A stretch of DNA of 64,000 nucleotides from positions 124,001-188,000 of the forward strand of contig JAAWBX010000036.1 of the NCBI GenBank assembly GCA_022792885.1, given 5' to 3'. Origin of the DNA: Lachnospiraceae bacterium (lineage in GTDB: Bacteria; Bacillota; Clostridia; Lachnospirales; Lachnospiraceae). The notes beneath the pieces were generated by a model that saw only the letters and a list, made by a program, of their open reading frames with translations, did not search any database and was not told the DNA's origin. Positions 18,343-26,477 of this stretch are shown piece after piece. How positions within the stretch are numbered: the stretch's first letter is position 1; each line of letters opens with the position of its first letter. Made by a program: the position numbers and the translations under genes.

Positions 18343-19248
18343 TCAATAGGAGGCTTTTGTCGCTTTCGGTTCCAGATATTTCAGCAGATAATAAGGGTTT
18401 ACGCTCAATTCCGCGAAATGGTCCGTCGCCAGGTAGATTCCCAGATGCAGATGCACCGGAAAATTGCCTACCGTCCCCTCCACTTCGCTGTAGCCGCTGT
18501 CGCCCATGAAGCCCAGCCACTCTCCGGCCGACACCGTATCTCCCACCTGCCAATCCCTGGCATAAGAATAAAGGTGAGCATAATAATAATACACGCCGCT
18601 GTCGGAACGAATCCCGATCCGCCATCCTCCCAGCTTCAGCCATCCCACCTGTTCCACCACGCCGCCGTTTACGCTGACCACGGGAAAATACCCCCGTTCC
18701 TTCTCCCCCGCCATCAGATCGGTCCCTTCATGGGTACGCTCGCCGCCGAAACTCCTCTCATAGCGCCAGGAATTTTCATAACTGACAAAGGCAGGATCCG
18801 CCCCCTCATTTTCCGGCACGGGAAAACAGACCAGGCTTTCCAGAAGGCTTCGATAAACCGAAAGGCACTTTGCGTAAGCCTCCGGCTTCTTTTCCATCAA
18901 ACGCTCCCGCTCTTCCATAAACGTTTCCTTCGTAAACTCCGGAGGGAAATAACCGGGGAAATGGTAGTCATGACGGATCATGGTCGTCGTAACCACCTCG
19001 AAAAAATCCAGGTCATTTTCCGCGGCAAACGCCTGCATGGCCTCCAGCCCGCCTTTTCCGAAATCCATGGCCCGGAAATCCTCGCTTTCCGTCGTGTAGG
19101 CATTCAGATTTTCTTCCGACCCCGGCGTCAGAATCTGTACGGTAGCTCCATTTACAAAAAAAGCAAGAAAAACAAGCCCGATCAGCCAACCGGACCATCC
19201 GCTTTTTTCTTTCTTCGGATTCTTTTTTCCCATACGAGGCATGCGCAT
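18343..19248 (-). CDS. Membrane-anchored M23 (LytM) metallopeptidase
   Basis: A 301-residue protein with a lysine-rich N-terminus, one membrane segment at about residues 22-40 (GWLIGLVFLAFFVNGATV) and a C-terminal M23 domain. Zinc ligands are visible in THEGTDLMAG and HLHLG, with YYYYAHL between them, so the enzyme appears catalytically complete. M23 enzymes cut peptidoglycan cross-bridges; a role in envelope remodelling outside the membrane is inferred. The central region (about 60-160) has no recognised domain. The gene is between pepD and the RelQ-like gene on the same strand. Confidence 0.87.
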   Translation of the reverse strand: MRMPRMGKKNPKKEKSGWSGWLIGLVFLAFFVNGATVQILTPGSEENLNAYTTESEDFRAMDFGKGGLEAMQAFAAENDLDFFEVVTTTMIRHDYHFPGYFPPEFTKETFMEERERLMEKKPEAYAKCLSVYRSLLESLVCFPVPENEGADPAFVSYENSWRYERSFGGERTHEGTDLMAGEKERGYFPVVSVNGGVVEQVGWLKLGGWRIGIRSDSGVYYYYAHLYSYARDWQVGDTVSAGEWLGFMGDSGYSEVEGTVGNFPVHLHLGIYLATDHFAELSVNPYYLLKYLEPKATKASY

Positions 19249-19321
19249 CGATCTGCCCTTTGGAATCTTCTTCCCTGAGATATATGCGCAAACGTAACGC
19301 CTTATACCTCGTCCGCAAAAA

Positions 19322-20785
19322 TCAGGACGAAAAAGCCTTCATATCCGCCAGAAGCGTCCGCAAAAATTCCCAGACCCGCCGAACGGAAGAAAGAGAAAAA
19401 CTTTCCTGAGGAGAATGGATATCATAAAGATTCGGCCCCAAAGCCAGAATCTGAAGACCTGGCATGCGCGCTTTAAAAACGCCGCATTCCAGCCCCGCGT
19501 GGATCGCCTCGATCACCGGTTCTTTTCCGTAAAGTTTTCGATACGTTTCTGCCGCAAGTTCCCGGAACGCGGAATCTTTTTCAAACCGCCAGCCGGGATA
19601 ATTCCCGCTGCTGGTAAAAAAGCCGCCAAAATCCTGCGTGATTTTCTCCAGACGCCGGCCCGTCCGCTGTTTTTCCTCCTCCACGCTGCTCCGGATCGAA
19701 AAAGCCGCCAGAAGCCTGTCCGGTTCAAGAGAAAGAATGCCGAGATTCAAAGAGGTCTGAACCAGTCCGGGAAGATCCCGGCTCATAGCCAGCACGCCGT
19801 TGGGAAGCGCTTCCAGAAAATCCAGCACCCGGAGCGTACTTTCTCCGGTCAGGCATTCCTCCCGTCCCCGTCCCGCCTTTAAAATCTCAAACGAAATACC
19901 GGGTTCCGCCGCTCTGTGTTCCGCCGTCCATTTCAAGCCGATTCCGGACGCCAGTTCTTCCAGCTTCGCTTCGTCTTCCGTTTCGATCCGGATTTCGGCC
20001 TCCCCCCGGGAAGGAATCACGTTATCCTGTCCGCCGCAGAAAAGAGCCTCCAGCCGAAACGGCACATTCTCCCGAAGTTCCTTTAAAATCCGGATCAGTT
20101 CCTTCCCGGCGTTCAAACGCCCTTTGTGGATCTCCGTACCGGAATGTCCCCCCAAAAGCCCGTTTACGCGCAAAACCGCTTTCGTTCCGGAAAACGTTTC
20201 CCGCTGCACCGGCACAAACAGATTATACCGGAGTCCCCCGGCGCAGCTGACCGTAAAGATCCCCTCCTCGTCGGAATCCAGATTGATCATATACGCCGCT
20301 TCCAGATCCGACATATCCATCGCCGCGGCTCCCAGCATGCCGATCTCCTCGTCGGCCGTAAACACGCATTCCAGTCTCGGATGGCATGCGGACGGATCGG
20401 CCAGAAGCGCCAGCGCGCAGGCCACCGCAATTCCGTTATCCCCTCCCAAGGTCGTGCCGTCCGCGAAAACCCGATCCCCATCCACGCGAAGCCTCAGAGG
20501 ATCTTTCGCAAAATCATGCGTACTCTCTTTTGTTTTGGCCGCCACCATATCCATATGTCCCTGAATCATCACCGGTTTTATTTTTTCGTAGCCGGGCGAG
20601 GCCGGCTTTTTGATGATAACGTTCCCCGCCTCGTCCTGGCGGTATTCAAGCGCATGCTTCTTTGCGAAGGCAACCAGCCAGTCGCTGACCTGTTTTATAT
20701 GGCCGGATTCTCTGGGAATCTTTGTCAGCTCCTCAAAATACGCAAGCACGGTATTCGGTTCGCAGCTTTCCAGTATTCTCTTCAT
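19322..20785 (-). CDS. pepD: Aminoacyl-histidine dipeptidase PepD (M20 family)
   Basis: A 487-residue M20/PepD dipeptidase cleaving Xaa-His and other dipeptides in the cytosol. The metal-binding blocks are QGHMDMVA (about residue 75), GGDNGIAVACALALL and the acidic FTADEEIGMLGAAAMD; ECGVF near the C-terminus is also typical. The start at 20785 (MKRILESCEPNTVL) follows GAGAGGAA; the open frame extends 24 codons further without similarity. It has its own promoter in the region shared with the divergent YlbJ-like gene. Confidence 0.93.
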   Translation of the reverse strand: MKRILESCEPNTVLAYFEELTKIPRESGHIKQVSDWLVAFAKKHALEYRQDEAGNVIIKKPASPGYEKIKPVMIQGHMDMVAAKTKESTHDFAKDPLRLRVDGDRVFADGTTLGGDNGIAVACALALLADPSACHPRLECVFTADEEIGMLGAAAMDMSDLEAAYMINLDSDEEGIFTVSCAGGLRYNLFVPVQRETFSGTKAVLRVNGLLGGHSGTEIHKGRLNAGKELIRILKELRENVPFRLEALFCGGQDNVIPSRGEAEIRIETEDEAKLEELASGIGLKWTAEHRAAEPGISFEILKAGRGREECLTGESTLRVLDFLEALPNGVLAMSRDLPGLVQTSLNLGILSLEPDRLLAAFSIRSSVEEEKQRTGRRLEKITQDFGGFFTSSGNYPGWRFEKDSAFRELAAETYRKLYGKEPVIEAIHAGLECGVFKARMPGLQILALGPNLYDIHSPQESFSLSSVRRVWEFLRTLLADMKAFSS

Positions 20786-20827
20786 AATCTCGTTTTCCTC
20801 TCTTCTTTGCCTGATAAAACCTTTTTT

Positions 20828-20857
20828 ATTATACCCCGGAACGTTCCTTCCTAGCAA
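20828..20857 (-). promoter_or_regulatory. Promoter of pepD
   Basis: Minus-strand TATAAT (20828-20833) is preceded 18 bases upstream by TTGCTA (20852-20857). The spacer contains the palindrome GGAACGTTCC, which could be an operator. Confidence 0.65.
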
Positions 20858-20963
20858 CCGTCACTTGACGGGAACGCGCGGGCCGTGACAAATTTTTTCG
20901 GACCGTACTATCCCGCCCCGTTTCCGGAATAGATTCTTAAGTAAAAAGTCCTACGGAGCTCGC

Positions 20964-21878
20964 ATGAAAATCAAAATTTCTTTTTTTCTGAAAGGTTTCC
21001 TTCTTCTGTTTTTTCTGCTTCTGATTCTATGGCCTCAAACCGGCGCCCAGGGAGCCGCCTACGGTCTCTCTCTCTGGTATCGAATCATCCTCCCTTCCCT
21101 GCTTCCGTTTCTGATTCTCTGCCGTCTGATGCAGCATTATCAGAAAACGCTGGCCGAACGGCCGCTTCAAGTCGCTTTCCTGGGACTTTTATGCGGCTAT
21201 CCCATGGGCGCCAAACTCCTGGCCGACCTCTGCCGCTGCAAAAATTTTTCACACAAAAAAGCCGCCTGGCTGCTTTCTTTCTGCAACCAGGCCAGCCCCA
21301 TGTTTCTCTTCAGTTATCTCCCGCAAATGCTCCCTCCGCTGCCCGGTCTTTCCCGTCTGATCTTTTTCGGGGTCTACGGTTCCGCTCTGCTAACCGGTTT
21401 ATGCGCCGCGCTCTTAAGTCCCCTCCTCTCTTGCCGGGAAGCAGAACCGGAAGAAGAACACGTCCTGACCGCCGGGATCGAAGAAGATCCGCCTTTCATC
21501 TCCGTACTCGAACAGGCCATGCTCGATTCGGTGGAGGTCATGATAAAAATCGGCGGCTATATGATGCTTTTCTCCATGGCGGCTTATTATCTGAGAGCGT
21601 TCCCCTTCGGAAATGAATGGATCAAGGGCGTCGTCCTTGGCGTCAACGAAATGACGACGGGGATCGCCTTTTTAAGCGCCGGTTCCTTTCCGACGCCGGT
21701 TCTGTGCGCCCTGTGTATCGGCTCCGCCGCTTTCGGCGGACTCTCCGGTTTTGCTCAGACGCAATGCGTATTACAGGGAAGTTCCTTATCCTCCGGCCGC
21801 TATCTCTTCTGGAAAGGGCTTCAGGGCCTGTTGGCGGTGTGCCTCACCCTCCTTGGGTACGGCCGGATCGTCGGATGA
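20964..21878 (+). CDS. YlbJ-like sporulation integral membrane protein (nucleoside-recognition Gate domain)
   Basis: A 304-residue polytopic membrane protein with about six to eight hydrophobic segments. GYPMGAKLLADL near residue 74 and SAAFGGLSGFAQTQC near 256 match the repeated Gate/nucleoside-recognition motifs of YlbJ. YlbJ of Bacillus is needed for spore cortex formation; family proteins are usually around 400 residues, so this is a shorter form. The transported molecule is unknown. RBS is CGGAG five bases before ATG. It is transcribed convergently with the decayed ABC transporter locus that follows. Confidence 0.8.
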   Translation: MKIKISFFLKGFLLLFFLLLILWPQTGAQGAAYGLSLWYRIILPSLLPFLILCRLMQHYQKTLAERPLQVAFLGLLCGYPMGAKLLADLCRCKNFSHKKAAWLLSFCNQASPMFLFSYLPQMLPPLPGLSRLIFFGVYGSALLTGLCAALLSPLLSCREAEPEEEHVLTAGIEEDPPFISVLEQAMLDSVEVMIKIGGYMMLFSMAAYYLRAFPFGNEWIKGVVLGVNEMTTGIAFLSAGSFPTPVLCALCIGSAAFGGLSGFAQTQCVLQGSSLSSGRYLFWKGLQGLLAVCLTLLGYGRIVG

Positions 21879-21919
21879 GATTCCCGCTTTCTCCCTTCGG
21901 TTCTCATAATTGCTGCAAC

Positions 21920-22440
21920 TCACCTTTTTTTCAAACGGAGGATTGCATCCGTCTGTTTTGCAAGATCCTGGGAGTGTGTTACGATTATCACACAGTTGTT
22001 CATCTGATGGGCGCATTCTTTCAGAACATTTGTAATCTCGACCGCGGCATCCTTGTCAAGATTTCCTGTCGGCTCGTCCGCGAGAATAACACTTGCGTCG
22101 GAAGCCAATGCACGGGCGATCGCTACCCGTTGCTGCTGCCCGCCGGAGAGCTTCCGAACATTTCGTTTTGCTTCCTCCTTGGTAAGTCCCAAACGCTCCA
22201 AGAATAGGTAGCGGCGGCAGCTTGGAAGTCAGAGCCACATTGTTTTTGCGGTGATACGCAAGCCCTTTTTTCTCAATATCTTCTCCCTGAAACAGCACCT
22301 GCCCGTCGGACGGACTGTCCAAACCTCCCAGCAGAGAAAGCAAATTTGTTTTTCCGCACCCGCTCGGACCGAGAATTGCATAAATTTTCCCCGCCTCAAA
22401 ATCGGTAGATATATTTTTAAGAACTGCTTTACTTCCATTT
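21920..22440 (-). pseudogene. ABC transporter ATP-binding protein remnant (internally deleted, frameshifted)
   Basis: Remnant of an ATPase of the MacB/LolD-type antimicrobial peptide exporter class. Reading on the minus strand, the Walker A region GPSGCGKTNLLSLLGG is in one frame up to about 22215; the Q-loop region is missing; and the signature [16 protein letters not shown], Walker [13 protein letters not shown] and switch histidine VTHSQD resume in another frame (22201-21920). The N-terminus is also lost: a stop codon precedes KNGSKAVL, and the upstream sequence fuses directly into a response-regulator remnant. No permease gene remains. Base composition is more AT-rich than neighbours, suggesting past acquisition. 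Confidence 0.88.
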
Positions 22441-23044
22441 TTTTAACAGTAAAAGAATCTCAAACTCCAGGCGAGTAAGCGCCGCCTCATGTCCGGAAAC
22501 CGTAACTTTGCGTTCTGTTTCGCTTAATGTGATTTCCTTATAATGAATCGTGCCGGACATGGTATCTGTCAAAACCTTTTATTTGATCGTCCTCCGCATC
22601 AAGGGCGGTTAAAAGAATAATCGGGATTTGCGACTCTTGCCGTATCATTTCGCACACAGTATAGCCGTCAATCTTCGGCAGCATGATATCCAACAAAACA
22701 AGGTCGAAACTTTGTTCGTGAAATGCGTTGATACCCTCCAGTCCGTCCGAAACGGCAGTAACTTCATATCCTGCAAAGGTACCGTCGCTTAACAAGAGCA
22801 CACACGCCCTGAATCGGGCCATCCGCATCGGTCAGGGTCGGAGAGTCGAAAAGGAATAAATTTCAGTCCCTGCCAGGCACTTGAGCGACGCGTACTGGAC
22901 GTACGCGAAGTGAAAGTAACGCCGCAGGGGTTGAAATTTATCCTTCTTCGACCGTGTGTGTCCTTGTCAAGCGACGGTAAGCGGCCCAGATAATATTTTC
23001 TGTATTGCCGTCTCGTCCTCAATGATCAATATTTTCTTATCCAT
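22429..23044 (-). pseudogene. OmpR-family response regulator remnant, interrupted by a palindromic element
   Basis: Pieces of a two-component response regulator. The start MDKKILIIEDETAIQKIL (ATG at 23044, GGAGGT box at 23051-23056) stops early because an approximately 200-bp element is inserted; the receiver resumes with FAGYEVTAVSDGLEG, LVLLDIMLPKIDGY (phosphoacceptor D) and IPIILLTALDAEDD. It then breaks off after IKGFD, with the linker deleted, and a shifted frame gives the start of a winged-helix domain (ETERKVTVSG..LTRLEFEILLLLKK) that runs into the ABC ATPase remnant. The cognate kinase has been deleted entirely. Together with the ATPase this is a decayed TCS-ABC resistance-type locus. 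Confidence 0.88.
22778..22979. mobile_element. Palindromic MITE-like element with ~27-bp terminal inverted repeats
   Basis: The ends TACCGTCGCTTAACAAGAGC (from 22780) and, inverted, TACCGTCGCTTGACAAGGAC (to 22979) form imperfect terminal repeats of about 27 bp extending into CACACACG. Inside, 22843-22952 forms a long imperfect palindrome whose tip is CGCGTAC-TGGAC-GTACGCG. The flanks share GGTA on both sides, a possible target duplication. It encodes no protein. Removing it with one GGTA copy restores an open receiver reading frame (ILSGPLTFAGYEV), which is direct evidence of insertion. Confidence 0.8.
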
Positions 23045-23146
23045 ATGCAGACCTCCACGCTAAATGATAGCAGGCGTTTATTTGTTTTTGATTAGTTCTC
23101 ATTTTTTCATCCGTCTTTAAGCTTTGTATCTGTGACACAACGCAGA

Positions 23147-23177
23147 AAGGGACACTTCCTTATGTGAAGTGCCCCTT
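23147..23177. terminator. Symmetric hairpin between the coiled-coil gene and the decayed locus
   Basis: A 12-bp stem (AAGGGACACTTC with GAAGTGCCCCTT, 7-base loop) with only a short run of U on either strand. On the minus strand it lies about 65 bases after the coiled-coil protein stop, so it may terminate that gene; it may also be the leader attenuator of the decayed response regulator operon. Confidence 0.5.
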
Positions 23178-23239
23178 CGTGTCTCCCTTTTCGTATCCTC
23201 TATTCGTACTTTTGCCCGCCGAACGTTCCCCGGCGTTCT

Positions 23240-23824
23240 CTACGCCTGTGCCGTGGAAGCGCTTTCACGGATCTCTTCCGGCATAATCTCTTCCGGAGCC
23301 AGATCCTGTCGGTTCGATGTGATCACATCGTAATTCGACTGTAAAGCGGCCATCATGGCGCTGTGTTTATTCTCCGCGTTTTCCATCGTGTGACGGATGA
23401 TCGTCTGCAGACTCCGAAGCATCTCGTCCGCATAGTGAATTGAACCTTCCCGCATCCCGTTCGCTTCCTCCGCCGCCCGGTCCACGATCTGCTGGGCCTG
23501 GGCGTTCGCCTGCTCAATGATCTCGCCGGCCCTGGCGTATGCTTTCTGAATGATCTCGTGTTCGTTGATCAGCTCGTTCGTCTGTTTGGTAGCCTCCGCC
23601 AGCATCGCCTCCGCCTGACCCTTTGCATTGCTTAAGATGGCCTCCTGGTTGCTTATGATCTTCTGATATCGTTTGATCTCCTCGGGTGTCCGGTGTCGCA
23701 GCTCTGCCAGCAGATCGTCCATCTCATCCTTGTCCACGATGATTTTTCTGCTGTTGAAAGCCTGAGATTTACAACTGTCAATGTAAGCTTCTATCTCGTC
23801 GATCAGTTGCTCAATTCTGCTCAC
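23240..23824 (-). CDS. DivIVA/ATP-synthase-B-like coiled-coil protein
   Basis: A 194-residue acidic, alanine- and glutamate-rich protein predicted to be almost entirely helical coiled coil (about residues 45-165), with no membrane segment or signal peptide. The N-terminus MSRIEQLIDEIEAYIDSCKS is conserved-looking. It resembles DivIVA-like or ATP synthase b-subunit-like proteins often annotated next to rsmD in Lachnospiraceae. The function is not known; a scaffold role in division or envelope growth is speculation. It may be in one unit with rsmD, 138 bases upstream. Confidence 0.75.
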   Translation of the reverse strand: MSRIEQLIDEIEAYIDSCKSQAFNSRKIIVDKDEMDDLLAELRHRTPEEIKRYQKIISNQEAILSNAKGQAEAMLAEATKQTNELINEHEIIQKAYARAGEIIEQANAQAQQIVDRAAEEANGMREGSIHYADEMLRSLQTIIRHTMENAENKHSAMMAALQSNYDVITSNRQDLAPEEIMPEEIRESASTAQA

Positions 23825-23962
23825 GTCTCTTCCTCCTTACCCGTCAGCCTTTCTGACGCGGCGCGCTCCCGCTTCCGCGAATGATCTGCCGGAAATCCAT
23901 CCGGGAATCAACAGGCCGCATTCCTGTTTTATGCTAACACATTCCCTTGAATAAAACAACCT

Positions 23963-24523
23963 TTAATCCGGCATTTTCTCAAGAAAAATATGTCGATTCG
24001 TTTTATAATTTTTTATGCGGACGATCTCAAAACCCATATCCGCCGCGTAATCCATATCGGTTTCCAGAGACGCCTCCACTACGATCCGGCCTTCCGAAGC
24101 CAGCAGGCCGCTTTTTGACAACGCCTCCAAAACCTTCTTCTCCCAGAGTTTTCCGTAAGGAGGATCCAGAAAAATCAGATCAAAACAAGTTCCCTCGCGG
24201 GTCAGCCTTTCCAATGCGGACAATACGTCCGTTTCCAGAATGACGGCCCGGTCCGCCAGACGGGTAAACGCCAGATTCTCCCTGAGACAGACGGCCGCCT
24301 TTTTGTCATGTTCCACAAAAACCGCCTCTTCCGCCCCCCGGCTTAAGGCTTCGATTCCGATCGCGCCGCTCCCGGAAAACAGATCCAGAAACCGGCAGCC
24401 GGGTATCGCGGGCCCCAGAATATTAAACAAAGTCTCTTTGATCCGATCGGTTGTCGGCCTGGTATTCGCTCCTTCCGTCGTTTTTAAAGGCAGACTTTTC
24501 GCCTTTCCCGCAATCACACGCAT
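23963..24523 (-). CDS. rsmD: 16S rRNA (guanine966-N2)-methyltransferase RsmD
   Basis: A 186-residue SAM-dependent methyltransferase. The opening MRVIAGKAKSLPL, the TRPTTDRIKETLFNIL block, SAM motif FLDLFSGSGAIGIEALSRGA (residues about 44-63) and catalytic DPPYG (near 122) are diagnostic of RsmD, which methylates G966 of 16S rRNA. Length is normal. No strong promoter was found upstream; a terminator for the SASP gene lies between. Confidence 0.95.
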   Translation of the reverse strand: MRVIAGKAKSLPLKTTEGANTRPTTDRIKETLFNILGPAIPGCRFLDLFSGSGAIGIEALSRGAEEAVFVEHDKKAAVCLRENLAFTRLADRAVILETDVLSALERLTREGTCFDLIFLDPPYGKLWEKKVLEALSKSGLLASEGRIVVEASLETDMDYAADMGFEIVRIKNYKTNRHIFLEKMPD

Positions 24524-24628
24524 CGTCTTATCCTCTCTTCGTCTGTTCCCACGCCGCTTCGCGCTTTATGGTTTTCTGTTATTATAGCAACGGCGAATCC
24601 GGCTTTCAAGAGAAAATCGTTCCCCGCA

Positions 24629-24671
24629 CAAAAAGAACGCCGCCTTAATCCGCAGAATAAGACGACGCTCT
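24629..24671 (-). terminator. Intrinsic terminator of the SASP gene
   Basis: Minus-strand stem of 13 pairs (GAGCGTCGTCTTA with TAAGGCGGCGTTC, several G-U pairs, 10-base loop) followed by UUUUUG, starting about 20 bases after the SASP stop. Confidence 0.8.
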
Positions 24672-24690
24672 TTTTTCTTATTTGTCCCGG

Positions 24691-24900
24691 TTATTTACCG
24701 GCCATCTGCTTTTCCTGAGCCTCGATCATTTTCTTGACCATGTGGCCGCCAACCGAACCGTTCTGAGCGGAAGTCAGGTTTCCGTTGTAGCCGTTGCTCA
24801 ACGGCACACCCAGCTCACCAGCCACTTCCATTTTGAAACGATTCATCGCTTCCTTTGCTTCCGGTACTTCAATCTTACCAGTGCTGCTCGTACTAGCCAT
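24691..24900 (-). CDS. Alpha/beta-type small acid-soluble spore protein
   Basis: A 69-residue SASP of the alpha/beta class, which coats and protects DNA in dormant spores. Two conserved blocks are visible: EAKEAMNRFKMEVAGELGV, containing the GPR protease cleavage region, and NGNLTSAQNGSVGGHMVKKM near the C-terminus. RBS is GAAGGAGG. A CATACTA box upstream fits a forespore SigG -10 element. This gene shows that the organism belongs to a spore-forming lineage. Confidence 0.96.
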   Translation of the reverse strand: MASTSSTGKIEVPEAKEAMNRFKMEVAGELGVPLSNGYNGNLTSAQNGSVGGHMVKKMIEAQEKQMAGK

Positions 24901-24943
24901 ATTTGAACGCCTCCTTCAATTTTGTTTATTGGTGGTACGCTCT

Positions 24944-24971
24944 TAGTATGTGCCGCTTAAAAAAGAATACA
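24944..24971 (-). promoter_or_regulatory. Candidate SigG forespore promoter of the SASP gene
   Basis: CATACTA (24944-24950 on the minus strand) equals the SigG -10 consensus. A TGTATT (24966-24971) upstream resembles the -35 but is 15 bases away, shorter than the usual 17-18, so only the -10 is convincing. Confidence 0.55.
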
Positions 24972-25001
24972 CTGGAAACTTTTTCGGGAAATGGAAGCCG
25001 T

Positions 25002-26477
25002 TTACAATCGGCTGTACAACCTTGCTCTGGCGCGCATTTTCTTGATTTGTTCTTCCTTTAACGCATCCGGCTTCATACGCCAGCACCAGTTGTTCCCCAG
25101 CGTGCCGGGGATATTGATACGGGCCTCGTCGCCCAGAAGAAGATAATCCTGCATCGGAATCACCGCCAGCTTCGCGCAGCTTCCCAGCGCCGTGCAGATT
25201 ACATCCTCCACGGTCAGACTGTCCGCGCCCCGGCCATGATTGATATAGGAAGCCGCAAACTCTTTGTCCGCTTCCCTTAACGTATCCAGCCAGCCGGCCG
25301 TCGTCTGATTGTCGTGAGTCCCCGTGTAAACGACGCAGTTTTCAATGTAATGATGAGGCAAATAATCGCTGTCTTCGTCGGCCTGAAACGCGAATTGTAA
25401 GACCTTCATCCCGGGAAAACCGGTATCCTCCAAAAGCTGTTTCACGGAATCCGTTAAAAATCCCAGATCTTCCGCGATAACCGGCAGTTTGCCCAAAGCC
25501 GATTCCAACGTGCGGAACAGACCGATTCCCGGCCCTTTCTCCCAATGGCCGTTTACGGCGGTCTTCTCCCCGAACGGAACCGAATAATAGGCGTCAAAGC
25601 CCCGGAAATGATCGATCCTCACGACGTCAAACAGGGAGAAGCTATGGCGCATCCGCTTTACCCACCAGGAAAAATTGTTCTTTTCATGATAAGGCCAGTC
25701 GTACAGAGGATTCCCCCAGAGCTGTCCGTCCGGCGAAAAACCGTCGGGCGGACAGCCGGCTACCGCCAGGGGCTGAAGTTTTTCGTCAAATTGAAACAGG
25801 GTCGGCGCCGCCCAGCAGTCCGCGCTGTCAAAAGCCACGTAAATCGGAAGATCCCCGATCAATTTTAAACCGATCTTTTCGGTATGCTCTTTTAAATATC
25901 TCCACTGCCGATAGAAGGTATACTGTTTAAATTTTTCAAACAAAATTTCTTCTTTCAATTCCCTGGCGTAAAAATCCAACGCTTCCGGTTTTCTCAAACG
26001 GATGTCTTCCGGCCATTTGTCCCAGCGAAGCCCCTGGAAAACCCTGCGCAGAGCCATAAACATGGCGTAATCGTTCAACCAGTCGTTGGCCTCCTCGAAC
26101 CAGAAAAAATCCGGATTCTCCGAGATGCGGCTCCTTTCAAAAGCTTTTTTGAGAAGCCGGTCGCGTCCGTCGAATAATTTACCGTAAGAAATCGTCTCGC
26201 CGTCCCCGAAATCCTCCGCCGCGCATTCCTCCTCCGTTAAAAGCCCCTCATGCGTCAACGCTTCCAGGTCAATGTAGTATGGACTGCCCGCATAGGTCGA
26301 ATAAGACTGATAAGGCGAATCCCCGTAGCCGGTCGGTCCCATCGGCAGCACCTGCCAGTAACTCTGTCCGGCTTCTCTCAGTTGATCCGCAAACCGGAAC
26401 GCTTCCTTCGACAAACATCCGATCCCGTAACGGGAAGGCAACGAAAATATCGGCATCAATACACCGCAAGCTCTCAT
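25002..26477 (-). CDS. malQ: 4-alpha-glucanotransferase (amylomaltase)
   Basis: A 491-residue GH77 amylomaltase transferring 1,4-alpha-glucan segments between maltodextrins in the cytosol. Landmarks are GVLMPIFSLPSRYGIGCL at the N-terminus, LIGDLPIYVAFDSADCW, the catalytic nucleophile region DVVRIDHFRGFDAYYS, VIAEDLGFLT with the acid/base glutamate, and YTGTHDNQTTAGW. Length and motifs are complete. Its ATG overlaps the stop of the amidase gene (ATGA). Confidence 0.96.
   Translation of the reverse strand: MRACGVLMPIFSLPSRYGIGCLSKEAFRFADQLREAGQSYWQVLPMGPTGYGDSPYQSYSTYAGSPYYIDLEALTHEGLLTEEECAAEDFGDGETISYGKLFDGRDRLLKKAFERSRISENPDFFWFEEANDWLNDYAMFMALRRVFQGLRWDKWPEDIRLRKPEALDFYARELKEEILFEKFKQYTFYRQWRYLKEHTEKIGLKLIGDLPIYVAFDSADCWAAPTLFQFDEKLQPLAVAGCPPDGFSPDGQLWGNPLYDWPYHEKNNFSWWVKRMRHSFSLFDVVRIDHFRGFDAYYSVPFGEKTAVNGHWEKGPGIGLFRTLESALGKLPVIAEDLGFLTDSVKQLLEDTGFPGMKVLQFAFQADEDSDYLPHHYIENCVVYTGTHDNQTTAGWLDTLREADKEFAASYINHGRGADSLTVEDVICTALGSCAKLAVIPMQDYLLLGDEARINIPGTLGNNWCWRMKPDALKEEQIKKMRARARLYSRL

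Noticed and set aside
22229-22438. Short frame at the ABC remnant with possible start MEVKQFLK
   Set aside because: It is out of frame with the Walker A reading; the real coding frame gives GPSGCGKT and shows a truncated ATPase.
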